Shown: positions 8,839 to 17,122 of the stretch, in pieces
Position numbering within the stretch: position 1 is the stretch's first letter
Layout of the letters: each line of letters starts with the position of its first letter
From: Rhizobium leguminosarum
Lineage (GTDB): Bacteria > Pseudomonadota > Alphaproteobacteria > Rhizobiales > Rhizobiaceae
Reading direction: 5' to 3'
Length of the DNA stretch: 64,000 nt
NCBI RefSeq assembly: GCF_002953715.1
Contig: NZ_CP025015.1
Location: 186,001-250,000, forward strand
Position numbers and translations under genes: made by a program
The notes under the pieces: model-generated
What the model was told of the DNA's origin: nothing
What the model saw: the letters and a program-made list of their open reading frames with translations, nothing else
The model's database searches: none

Positions 8839-9328
8839 CAGCCAAGCGGAGCCCGCATGTCCGTTTGGATTCGGCAGCCGGACCGCCATTCCCTTATAAC
8901 TGGCCTCGAAAGTAGATCGTCTCCTGTTGCGCCCAACCCCGCCACCGCAAGCCGGGCAACCGCTTGTTTTACCGGGTAATTCACCTTCAGTGAGACTCGG
9001 AATAACTGGGTAGTCAGTTCCAATCCCTTCAAGGCGAAGACGCCGGTCAAGCCGCTGATTCGATGCCCTCTGCGGTTCACGCTCAACGACGGCTTCGCGG
9101 CGTCCATTTCGGCCAATCGGCTTGTCGCCAACTCCCGAGACCGGACATTGCCGTGTTACTTGGCCCCGTCCAAGGGGGTCGATTCTCAGACTGTCTGGTT
9201 TGTGACCAGCCATGCCAAAGCCGACTTCTATCGTGATGCCCAATTTAGTAAGCTAAGATCTAAAGCGCCTATCATCTGCTTGTATAGTTTTAGGCGAAGT
9301 CTAATTAGCAGGCGGCCCCACCTGTCGA
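8839..9328 (+). other. intergenic region with a degenerate dispersed repeat
   Basis: No gene is supported here. The stretch at about 8955-9050 shares a patchy similarity of roughly 100 nt with 23860-23990, with the same core AATCCCTTCAAGGCG and CGCTGATTC; the second copy lacks about 17 nt between them. The region separates the plus-strand helicase gene from a convergent minus-strand nuclease gene. Confidence 0.5.
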
Positions 9329-10990
9329 CTACGTGCCCGCGGCGCGCATCCATCTGTCGATAATGTCTCTTTCGTAAGCGAGCAGCGGGATTTCGATCAC
9401 CGACCCGCAGAGCTCAATCTTCTCAGGGCGCCAAGACCACTTTGCTTCGGCGAAAATCTCATCACAGATCTCGTTGACCATAGTCGTCAGATTGGCAGCG
9501 ATACCAGTCTTCCGTTCTCTCAGGCGTGCAATCGCCAAGCGCATTAGGGGTAGGGTGATGGGCGTGATCTCTTTCTGTGTCCAGACATTCAGCAAACCAA
9601 AACACGCCCTCCCTAAAATTGCATAATGCAGGGTCGGATTGTCAAATCGCAAGCCTGTAACCTCCTGAAGAACGCGAAGCTTTTCTTCGTGGGGCCGGGC
9701 AATGAAGCTCGACAACTGCTTCATCCCCTCGCCGATCCGCCCTCCCAAGCGTTCGGTTGCGCGCACACCCTGCGGAGGCATAGGGGCTTTAGCTTCGCAG
9801 ATGATGATGTGTTGCGTAACCGGGTCGATGACGAGCATGTCGAACTCGCCACCCTTGAATTTTCTGTTTTTGAAGACGCGTAGCTCTGGGGAGCCTTGAA
9901 GCGTCACCTCGAAAGCGGAGATCAGCGTAGGCTCAAGGTCATGTGAAACGAGTTCATCAAAGCGGGAAGGCTGATTTCGCATGAAGCCTTGGATCGCATT
10001 CCGTTCGTGACAAAACACCATCATCGTGTCGACGGAGGCAAACCGGGCGGAACCCATCTTGTAAAACGGCGGTGTATAACCTTCTCCGCCAATCCGTTGC
10101 CTGGCCGGGCGTTCGGCGTGGTACGTGAAGGCATCGAGGAAACGCCCGATGACCTCAGCGCCCTGTCCAGAGATCTGTTCGAGCATCTGAGACCATACTT
10201 GCTCTTCCCACACGATGGTGGCCCAGCTCATGCTCCGATCGAAGAGCTGACCGCCGTCTTTTTCGAGGGCCAGACCGTAATACATGGTCGCAACCTCGCC
10301 CGCGACCGACGCCAACCCGAATAAGCTTGCCTGCAACTTTTTGTAGGTGGCACGATTAGAGCCCAAGACCTCTCCAAGGCCTACATCCGTAATGAGCGCC
10401 TGTTCCACGAGATCTTTTGCGAACCGTTGCGCGCGCTCTGTCGCTATTGGCACCAACTGTTCGGGATCGATGTCAGCACCCGATTCAACGAATGCAAAAA
10501 GCCGATCATCGAAATCGAATGCTTTTCCGAGCAAAAAATTGATCGCCAGCTCGCTGACGATAATGTCTTTGGCTTCAGCTTCTTCGATCGCTTCGTTTGG
10601 GTAGGTAAGGGAGAAACCCGATGCGGATCGCGTAACAATATATTGACCCCGGTGAACCGCCGGTACAAACTCGCAAAAATGGCTATATTTCAAAAGTATT
10701 TTGAACTGATCTCTCTTTGGGTCTGCTTCATTGAAGGTTGCCATCATTTCCGGAACGGAGGCCGGCTGTAGGTCCCAGTCTCGACCAGCCAGCCAAGGCA
10801 GCAAGTAGCTCACTCGATATGATATCGTCTCGCCAGCGACCCGCTTGGTTTGATCGCCTCCGGACATATGAATCATCGAGAAGATAAACTGATGCAACTG
10901 ATGCAACAATGTCGGAGCCGAAAGCTTCGCAATCGGCAAGGCCTCAACAATTGCATCGACCTCTTTCTCAAATGCTACGAAATCTTCCAA
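9329..10990 (-). CDS. PD-(D/E)XK-type nuclease-like protein, putative defence
   Basis: Protein of 553 aa from a TTG with AGGAG 8 nt upstream. The N-terminal 370 residues match no family I recognise. Residues about 379-402 hold KGGEFDMLVIDP followed by HIIICEAKAP, that is E-x-D then E-x-K after a strand, the signature of a restriction-like or NERD-like nuclease site (E382, D384, E399, K401). The gene lies 39 nt downstream of the membrane-protein gene on the same strand, so they probably form a two-gene unit. A single nuclease with a large unknown N-terminal sensor-like region and a membrane partner fits phage or plasmid defence, but no described system is recognised. Confidence 0.65.
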   Translation of the reverse strand: MEDFVAFEKEVDAIVEALPIAKLSAPTLLHQLHQFIFSMIHMSGGDQTKRVAGETISYRVSYLLPWLAGRDWDLQPASVPEMMATFNEADPKRDQFKILLKYSHFCEFVPAVHRGQYIVTRSASGFSLTYPNEAIEEAEAKDIIVSELAINFLLGKAFDFDDRLFAFVESGADIDPEQLVPIATERAQRFAKDLVEQALITDVGLGEVLGSNRATYKKLQASLFGLASVAGEVATMYYGLALEKDGGQLFDRSMSWATIVWEEQVWSQMLEQISGQGAEVIGRFLDAFTYHAERPARQRIGGEGYTPPFYKMGSARFASVDTMMVFCHERNAIQGFMRNQPSRFDELVSHDLEPTLISAFEVTLQGSPELRVFKNRKFKGGEFDMLVIDPVTQHIIICEAKAPMPPQGVRATERLGGRIGEGMKQLSSFIARPHEEKLRVLQEVTGLRFDNPTLHYAILGRACFGLLNVWTQKEITPITLPLMRLAIARLRERKTGIAANLTTMVNEICDEIFAEAKWSWRPEKIELCGSVIEIPLLAYERDIIDRWMRAAGT

Positions 10991-11029
10991 CAGCTCGTCT
11001 CCTGCATTGCCGAGATCGGCGTAAGCCTA

Positions 11030-12643
11030 TCAATCGGGAAATTCTGCTCGGGGGTGGGCAACCCTCGCTGCAACGAGAAAATCTGGGACATCATTGAGAA
11101 GGATATAATCAATGCCACCCAGTAGGTGTGCCAGTCTTGCTCCATAATCATGCGCATTGTCGCGGCCGCCGCCCGTGACGATAGAGCGGATGAGGAACTT
11201 CCGAGCTTCCTCGTCCCCAGGCTGGACGAGATACCTGATGTCCCTCAAGACGCATTCGACCATATATATTGCAAAGGTATCGCCGACACGGTGGGATTGG
11301 AGGACATGGTAGAGGCACGTGCCAAGGCTGCGCGCCGCATTCGCCGGAATGCCTGCCGATCCTTGGTGAAGGCTTCCCGGAAAACTACGATGACCCGATC
11401 CCTCTGGCGCCTTTCGAGTAAACTGAATCCAGTGTCCCAAGGTGTTGATACATTCATAGATCAGATGAGCATTCCAAGTCGGGAATTCATCACCCTGATC
11501 GATCTCAGGACCGGTGGCATCGTAGATTTCGACCAGCTCGTCCACGAAGTGGTCCAGGTAGGCCAGCCACATGTGATCCTTGATGTCCTGACTGAATGCC
11601 GAACGGATCATCAAGTCGAAATAGGCGATGGCAAAAGCAACCGGATCTCGCCACCTTCGTTGGTCGAAACCATCGCTCTTTCCGTTGAGCTTTGCTCGAA
11701 CGACGGCGTCATCACCCCTAATATAATCGATCACGAAATCGCCGATGGGCTTCCAGGCCGCAAGGGTTTCGGCCACGCTTGCGTCTAAGAAATACGCTCG
11801 CAAGATGAAATTGTGGCCGACCACGAGATTGTCGCCGAGACCTTCATATTTGGCGTTCCGCTCAACTTCTTCATACAGGCGGCTTCCTGGCGACGAAGCC
11901 AAGCTAGCCAAAAGTCGATTGGAGAAGTCGAAACGCTGATGGGCATCGAGCGTCAGAAGCACCCCCGTCACACTGGGGCGCTGAAGAGCAGCGTAGTCCA
12001 TGAATTGCCGGCTCAGGTAGAGGGAATTCAAGATGCGCTCGGCGTGCTCTTGCGCATGTGCTCCCCCCGGAACGCCCCGCGCCAATAATCGAAATGGCGT
12101 TAGCCACCTTCGCTTCTTGTCCGCACGTATGGGATCACTTAACCATTTCTCCAGATCGGGGATACGCTTGCCGGCGAGCCAGTCCTTCAACTTTTGATTC
12201 CAGAGCTTGCGATTTTGGGCACGCTCCAAGAAGCGCACGTGCGGAAGGACGAAGTCAACCGCCTCGCCGTAGCGTTGCTGGTGGAACAGCTGCTCGACGA
12301 GATCGGCCATTGCTCGGATTGATCGCTGGCTCGGTGGGAGGCATATCGACACCAAGCAGGCGAGTAGCATCCAGACCAAAACAACGAGAAACGCAGCCAT
12401 CGCTGGTGTAAAGGCGGCGCCGGGCTGGATTACGAGCCCGTCGCAGACAATCCGAAAAGCCGGCAGGCAAGGTAGGGAGACAAACTGGAAAAACTCGAAG
12501 TAGAGGGCGAGCACCAATGCCGCGGCCGCCAAGATGGCTTGCGGAACAAGCTGCAAACGGATCCGCAACCTGGCAACCGGCGGAATAATCGCGAAGACGG
12601 CAGCAGCTAGTCCAAGGAAGGTCAGGAATCCGTCGAGGGTCAT
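11030..12643 (-). CDS. membrane-anchored protein of unknown function
   Basis: Protein of 537 aa. The N-terminus has three likely transmembrane segments (about 5-22, 34-52 and 80-103), so the remaining 430 residues form one soluble, probably cytoplasmic, helical domain with no recognised motif. A Trp/His-rich middle (DHMWLAYLDHF, NTLGHWIQFTRK) and a C-terminal LLGGIDYILLNDVPDF are noticeable. The gene precedes the PD-(D/E)XK nuclease by 39 nt on the same strand. Membrane anchoring next to a nuclease suggests a membrane-linked defence pair, but nothing in the sequence fixes the function. The ribosome binding site before the ATG at 12643 is weak. Confidence 0.65.
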   Translation of the reverse strand: MTLDGFLTFLGLAAAVFAIIPPVARLRIRLQLVPQAILAAAALVLALYFEFFQFVSLPCLPAFRIVCDGLVIQPGAAFTPAMAAFLVVLVWMLLACLVSICLPPSQRSIRAMADLVEQLFHQQRYGEAVDFVLPHVRFLERAQNRKLWNQKLKDWLAGKRIPDLEKWLSDPIRADKKRRWLTPFRLLARGVPGGAHAQEHAERILNSLYLSRQFMDYAALQRPSVTGVLLTLDAHQRFDFSNRLLASLASSPGSRLYEEVERNAKYEGLGDNLVVGHNFILRAYFLDASVAETLAAWKPIGDFVIDYIRGDDAVVRAKLNGKSDGFDQRRWRDPVAFAIAYFDLMIRSAFSQDIKDHMWLAYLDHFVDELVEIYDATGPEIDQGDEFPTWNAHLIYECINTLGHWIQFTRKAPEGSGHRSFPGSLHQGSAGIPANAARSLGTCLYHVLQSHRVGDTFAIYMVECVLRDIRYLVQPGDEEARKFLIRSIVTGGGRDNAHDYGARLAHLLGGIDYILLNDVPDFLVAARVAHPRAEFPD

Positions 12644-13199
12644 TTGAGGGTGCTACCGAAAGAATCATGTTTTCGAAAATATTGAAATACCAGCAAGTAT
12701 TACTTGTGTATCTCGTTCTTAGCGCCAAAAACAGCCAGTCCGCTCACGGCCCCAAATCAGCTATTCCCTGCAGACAAAGCCGATATCCGTTACAATTTCA
12801 GAGAGATAGCTCTTATATCAAAAGGTCCGACGGTTCGAACCCTATCAAGAGCACATATCGGCGATACCCGCGGATCCCGCTCCACAATGCGACTTCAGGA
12901 TCTTGAGTTGGACGAGGTCGTCGAGCCGCGCACCACAAGTTCTGGAGTGGGGAGGGGTTGCGGTACCCACAACGCTCAGATTGATAGGTGTCGTTCCAAA
13001 AAGCCGAGGCCGCACATTTGGAGCCTTTCCAGCTGCCAGTTTCCGGACGACCTTTAAGATAACGCGGTCGGTAAGCTCACTCGCTACCCAACTTTCACGC
13101 ACTTACGCCTCAACCGCTGGACACGGAGGCTTGAATGTCGTCGAATACTAACGGGCTAGTGCCCCCGGGCTGGAATTAATCGTTGCCTACATTCCGGTT
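12644..13199. other. intergenic region, no gene seen
   Basis: Short open frames exist on both strands but none has a convincing start, codon pattern or known motif. The stretch lies upstream of the membrane-protein gene and downstream of the lysozyme-like gene. Confidence 0.5.
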
Positions 13200-14120
13200 T
13201 CACTTGCTCCAATCGGAAACGCATTGCTCGATTGCAGCGCTAGTAGGGTGAACGTCGACACTTTCCTTCGACCCGGCAAAGGCCTTTTTGATGGCGTCGA
13301 CCCGATCTTGTGATGTTCGTTTGCTTCCTCCGCGACAGGCGTGCGCCACATATTGGTCTAACATACAGTCGACGAGTTTGCCCTCGTCCGCAGCCCCGCG
13401 GCATTCCGCCTTCCAAGTGGCTGGTTTGCATGCGCGGTTAGACAACAGGTTGTTCGCTAGGACGGCCATTGCCGTGTTCCCATACTCCGTTTTCAGGCCT
13501 AAGTCGGAAAACCGGGCCAACCGGGCCTCGTACTCAAGTCGAGCATAGTCCATTTGAGCTCTTCGAAAATCCGGTGTTGTAATCGCACCACTAAAGGCCT
13601 CACGAAACTTAGTTCCACACATTAGCGTTGCGTTCTTGTTTGCCGTGCAAACCCAATCTGGATCAAGGCAGCCGTCTTTCATCTGCGGCTCCAGAAAGCC
13701 GAAATGTTCATCGAAACCCGATTTGGAACGCTCTTGATATGCTCGCAACACTCCCGGTAGGTTCGATGACGTCCAGTCCAAGATCCCGAACGTCATCCCA
13801 TCCAAGCCGAAGTACCCACCAAAGCTTTTACTTCTGCACTGGAAGGTGACTGCTTCCAGAAACTTGCCAAATCCGCCCGCGCCTTGACATTGGGCAATCT
13901 CATTGCAGATGGGGTCGAGATGTTGACTCGAAGTCACCGGTCCGCATGGTGTGGTCCAAACTCGCCGACCGTTGCTGTTCGGGTTGTGTAAAAGCTTGCC
14001 CTCGGGCGCCGTACTTCGACATTGTGGGGCACTCTTGCAGAGTTGTGCATAGGCATCGGTCGCAGCCGCGGTGAAGGCCGTCCCGAGGATAAGTATCAAT
14101 CTAAACAACACGGTTCGCAT
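13200..14120 (-). CDS. secreted Cys-rich protein, lysozyme/chitosanase-like
   Basis: Protein of 306 aa with a Sec signal peptide (MRTVLFRLILILGTAFTAAA, mature from about residue 26). More than ten cysteines are spread along the mature part, implying disulfides in the periplasm or outside. Residues about 99-140 (FGGYFGLDGMTFGILDW, then LPGVLRAY) resemble the segment of GH46-like chitosanases and related muramidases that follows the catalytic Glu, but I cannot place both acidic residues with certainty. It is the last gene of a minus-strand group with a lipoprotein, an NlpC/P60-like amidase and an SGNH hydrolase, so attack on or remodelling of a cell wall is the shared theme. Family call is tentative. 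Confidence 0.5.
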   Translation of the reverse strand: MRTVLFRLILILGTAFTAAATDAYAQLCKSAPQCRSTAPEGKLLHNPNSNGRRVWTTPCGPVTSSQHLDPICNEIAQCQGAGGFGKFLEAVTFQCRSKSFGGYFGLDGMTFGILDWTSSNLPGVLRAYQERSKSGFDEHFGFLEPQMKDGCLDPDWVCTANKNATLMCGTKFREAFSGAITTPDFRRAQMDYARLEYEARLARFSDLGLKTEYGNTAMAVLANNLLSNRACKPATWKAECRGAADEGKLVDCMLDQYVAHACRGGSKRTSQDRVDAIKKAFAGSKESVDVHPTSAAIEQCVSDWSK

Positions 14121-14160
14121 TGCATTGGCCTCCTGATCGGTACCCCGCTTGTCGGTTATC

Positions 14161-15090
14161 TTAGCGCAAAGTCGCCACCGCCGTCGCAGTCCCGATGGCT
14201 GCTGCAGTGAAGCCTAGAAAACCGACCACTTCACTCGAATTTGCGACCTGGTAAGATTTCAGCATTCCATCGGTAAATTCGAGGGTCGTCGATTTGGATG
14301 CGAACGCCCCTGGTTTGAACTTGATGAAAGCCAATTTGGCCATATCCGGCGACGCGACTGTAAAACTTGGAATCTTTGGCGTAATCTGACCCGAACTGAC
14401 CGACACCTTGATCGAAACGCTATAAAGTCTTGCAGGGCGCAGACAAATTGCTTCTCGGCAAAGGGCTCTCACTGAGCTCAAGCTCGCAGATGGCAAAGTG
14501 TCCCTGGTCAATCCGCTGTCGACTGCGGTGACGGTCGCCTTAACATCAATCTTGCAATCCGCGACTTTCGATATCTCGGTTATCTTCACCTTTTGTAAGC
14601 CGCCCAAAGGGATTTCCGCGCGAACTTTCGTCCCGGTACAGACCTCTGCTCTGTCCGATTTTGGTGTAAGGGCCGCCCTCAGCTCTCCGACCTGAGCAAG
14701 AACCGCTGACAAAGCGTTCAGAGCTTCGGTTCGCTGTGGCGTGAAAGTCGAGGAGACTTTCGATAACAGCATCGAGGAGGGATCGACCTCAACTGTCGCA
14801 TTTTCGCTACTAAGGCCAATATGGCGGTGTGCCAAAACCAACGGACCCGCATTTTGGTCTGCAACCAGGTGCGCTTTAAAGTCGGAGGCGTATTCGACTG
14901 ACTTTTTGCTCTCATCCCAACTGACATCTAGGATGATAACACCTCTTGGCAGGTAATATGGCAGTGGAACGTCGACTGCTCCTTCACTAGAGGCAGCGAT
15001 GTTGCCGGGCACCGTTTCGATCAGATTACCTCCGCAGCTCACACAGAAGATGCATGCGATTACCGCCATCGCTCTCGAAATCGTTCCCAT
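14161..15090 (-). CDS. lipoprotein of unknown function
   Basis: Protein of 309 aa; the ATG at 15090 is preferred because it gives a lipoprotein signal peptide ending in a lipobox (CIFCVSCGG) and has GAGGCG upstream. An upstream in-frame extension to 15306 lies inside the amidase gene and lacks a signal. The mature part is beta-rich with no recognised domain, and the last 25 residues (EVVGFLGFTAAAIGTATAVA) are a hydrophobic tail that could be a second membrane segment. It sits 119 nt downstream of the amidase gene on the same strand. A periplasmic lipoprotein next to a wall hydrolase could be an immunity protein; this is inference only. Confidence 0.6.
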   Translation of the reverse strand: MGTISRAMAVIACIFCVSCGGNLIETVPGNIAASSEGAVDVPLPYYLPRGVIILDVSWDESKKSVEYASDFKAHLVADQNAGPLVLAHRHIGLSSENATVEVDPSSMLLSKVSSTFTPQRTEALNALSAVLAQVGELRAALTPKSDRAEVCTGTKVRAEIPLGGLQKVKITEISKVADCKIDVKATVTAVDSGLTRDTLPSASLSSVRALCREAICLRPARLYSVSIKVSVSSGQITPKIPSFTVASPDMAKLAFIKFKPGAFASKSTTLEFTDGMLKSYQVANSSEVVGFLGFTAAAIGTATAVATLR

Positions 15091-15209
15091 CGAATCCAAT
15101 TCGCCTCTATCATATGAAAGCCTGGACCGAACAATCCACGCCACACTGTCCCTTCCGTGGTAGTGGTTCACTTGCGCCGCGGCGAAGCTGCTAACGGTTA
15201 GCTGATCGC

Positions 15210-15911
15210 CTACGTGTAATTCGGAATCGGGTAAAAATGGACTTTCAACCCCTTGCGATCCCGATATCGCTCGACCCACGTCTTGAGGGTAAAGTTTTGC
15301 TTCCAAATCGCTGCTGAGCTCGAGTTTGAATAGATCAAGCGTTTATCATCGCCAGTCACTGGCCCCATGATGCCGACGTGCCCGATGTTGCGTCCTTCGG
15401 TCGGCGAGATGATGATCCCGCCGGCGGGGACGTCAGCTTCTTTTAAGTTCGAGCCAAAACAGCGTTTGAGTTCCGGATCGAACACAGCAGTGCCGTCGGT
15501 CCTCGTGATCCAGCGTCCGAGCGCCTGCTTTGCGATATGGCGAACCGCCCAAACGCAGGCAAGATTTCCACCATCGGGTCCGTCAGCCGACGAAAATCCC
15601 CTCTCGAAAGCGTTCACCGCCTCGTTGAAAACAGCATCAATATCTCCCTGATCACTTATTCTGCATACGAGGTTCGGGCTGTCTGCCAAGGTATCTAGGC
15701 TCGGGCCAATGGACACGGCGTTATCAGATTTCTCGAGCTGTAGGCCTTTATCCGTGATCCGAAACAAAAGTTGGCCGGCATCGCTTTCGCTCTTCTCGGT
15801 AACAACAAGATATCGTTGCCCGCCCGACGTTACCTCCTGCGTCGAAACTTGATAGTCATCAGTCGGATCCAAGAAGTCTTTAAGGTCCGGATAATCATCT
15901 ATCGCTGCCAT
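15210..15911 (-). CDS. NlpC/P60- or CHAP-like peptidoglycan amidase, no signal peptide
   Basis: Protein of 233 aa; the ATG at 15911 follows a GAGG-type site, and a longer frame up to 16031 would overlap the SGNH gene. The first 110 residues are unassigned. The catalytic half has NLACVWAVRHI (Cys119 at the start of a helix) and NIGHVGIMGP (His178), the Cys-then-His order of NlpC/P60 and CHAP cysteine peptidases; VPAGGIIISP between them is the usual strand. The enzyme would cleave peptidoglycan stem peptides. No export signal is present, so it may need a dedicated secretion system or be released by lysis, as for type VI effectors. Confidence 0.65.
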   Translation of the reverse strand: MAAIDDYPDLKDFLDPTDDYQVSTQEVTSGGQRYLVVTEKSESDAGQLLFRITDKGLQLEKSDNAVSIGPSLDTLADSPNLVCRISDQGDIDAVFNEAVNAFERGFSSADGPDGGNLACVWAVRHIAKQALGRWITRTDGTAVFDPELKRCFGSNLKEADVPAGGIIISPTEGRNIGHVGIMGPVTGDDKRLIYSNSSSAAIWKQNFTLKTWVERYRDRKGLKVHFYPIPNYT

Positions 15912-15948
15912 CGTATGCCTCCTCTTGAAGTCGTGTTTTTGGACGCGT

Positions 15949-16875
15949 CTAAGTGTCTGCCGAACTGGTGAGAGCGCTGTAGAATTTCTTCGCCATTTTA
16001 CCAAAGCCGAGGACGCCGGGGTGCAGCTCATTAGCCCAGTCCTCAGGCTTTAGAGTCCCTTGTGTTTCGATGAGGGTGAACCGGTTCTCTGGGTCGTTAG
16101 CCAATTTTGCCAGCATATTTCTGAATTCGGTCAGAGCCGTTTTGACAATCTTGGTACCTTGAGCGACAGACCAATTGTTGAAATCTAGCGACGGCTTTAG
16201 CCACGGACCAGCGCAAGACGGGTGCTCCCCATTGGGAACGGGAAAGTCATACGCATGACCGTAGACCTGAACTCCTGGAGCGTGCCGATCGCGGAGCGCA
16301 AACATCGCAAGATAGCAAGCCTCGACTAACCCAAGTGCTTTCTCAAATCTATAAGCGTTCAAACCAGGGCTGTGTCCGTCATTGAAATCGAGGAATACGC
16401 AGAATTGATCACCCGCGATATCGTTGCCGCCTGCTGAAAACAATATTCCGTCTGGCTTCCCGCCTATCCAGTTATCTTTGTTCCGCAGAGCCGTGATCAT
16501 GCGCTCTTGCTTTGGAAGCGACATCTCATCTATGGCTGCGTCCCCATGGTGCGCGAGGTTCAGTACTGTAGGCGGATTTGATCCGAACCGACGCAATTGC
16601 GCAATGATGTCCGTATCTTGAAATGGAAAGCCGTTACCGGTCAGCGGGTAGTCGAACCACGAGTCTCCCTGCGCGAGGTAGACACGTTTGCGAATGGTGT
16701 CCGCCTCTACGACGGCTGCTGCATCTTGTGCAGCTTTCATCCTCGCGACGTTTGCCATATGGATTTGCGTACGCAGCTGGATATCGCGGTTGATGCGACT
16801 TTCCAAATCCTGTCTCGCGTTGAGGTCTTCGATGTCACTCACTTGCCGGCGCCCCGTATATCGCAAGCCTGCCAA
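15949..16875 (-). CDS. SGNH/GDSL-family hydrolase, no signal peptide
   Basis: Protein of 308 aa. It shows the SGNH blocks in order: block I YLAQGDSWFDYP with the Ser at 72, the Gly block near NLAHHGDA (about 106-113), block III FSAGGNDI with Asn151, and block V DWANELHPG with His285. It is therefore an esterase or lipase of the SGNH superfamily. The first 60 residues are charged and helical and carry no signal peptide. It is the first gene of the minus-strand group and ends 37 nt before the amidase. The combination of lipase-like and amidase-like enzymes without signals recalls antibacterial effector clusters. Substrate unknown. Confidence 0.75.
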   Translation of the reverse strand: MAGLRYTGRRQVSDIEDLNARQDLESRINRDIQLRTQIHMANVARMKAAQDAAAVVEADTIRKRVYLAQGDSWFDYPLTGNGFPFQDTDIIAQLRRFGSNPPTVLNLAHHGDAAIDEMSLPKQERMITALRNKDNWIGGKPDGILFSAGGNDIAGDQFCVFLDFNDGHSPGLNAYRFEKALGLVEACYLAMFALRDRHAPGVQVYGHAYDFPVPNGEHPSCAGPWLKPSLDFNNWSVAQGTKIVKTALTEFRNMLAKLANDPENRFTLIETQGTLKPEDWANELHPGVLGFGKMAKKFYSALTSSADT

Positions 16876-17122
16876 TTCTTGTTGAACGACAGACGTTGTT
16901 TTATTTCTTTTCAGATTTTAAGTACACGTCTTAATCGGCTGCCCCACCGGACAGGCGTCAAACTATAAATCGAATCTTTATCATGTTGTACGCCGCATTC
17001 CCTCCGACATACACTCATAGCTTTACATTACGGAGCCGTTTTTGCAAGTGAAAACGTTTAGATTGTATTTGACTTCATTCGGTGCGATAAATATCTCGCG
17101 GATTTTGTGGGGCTCGATCGTT

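Noticed and set aside
7636..9243. Minus-strand frame of 535 codons
   Set aside because: Mostly opposite the helicase C-terminus, which has the nuclease motifs; the rest is repeat-like spacer.
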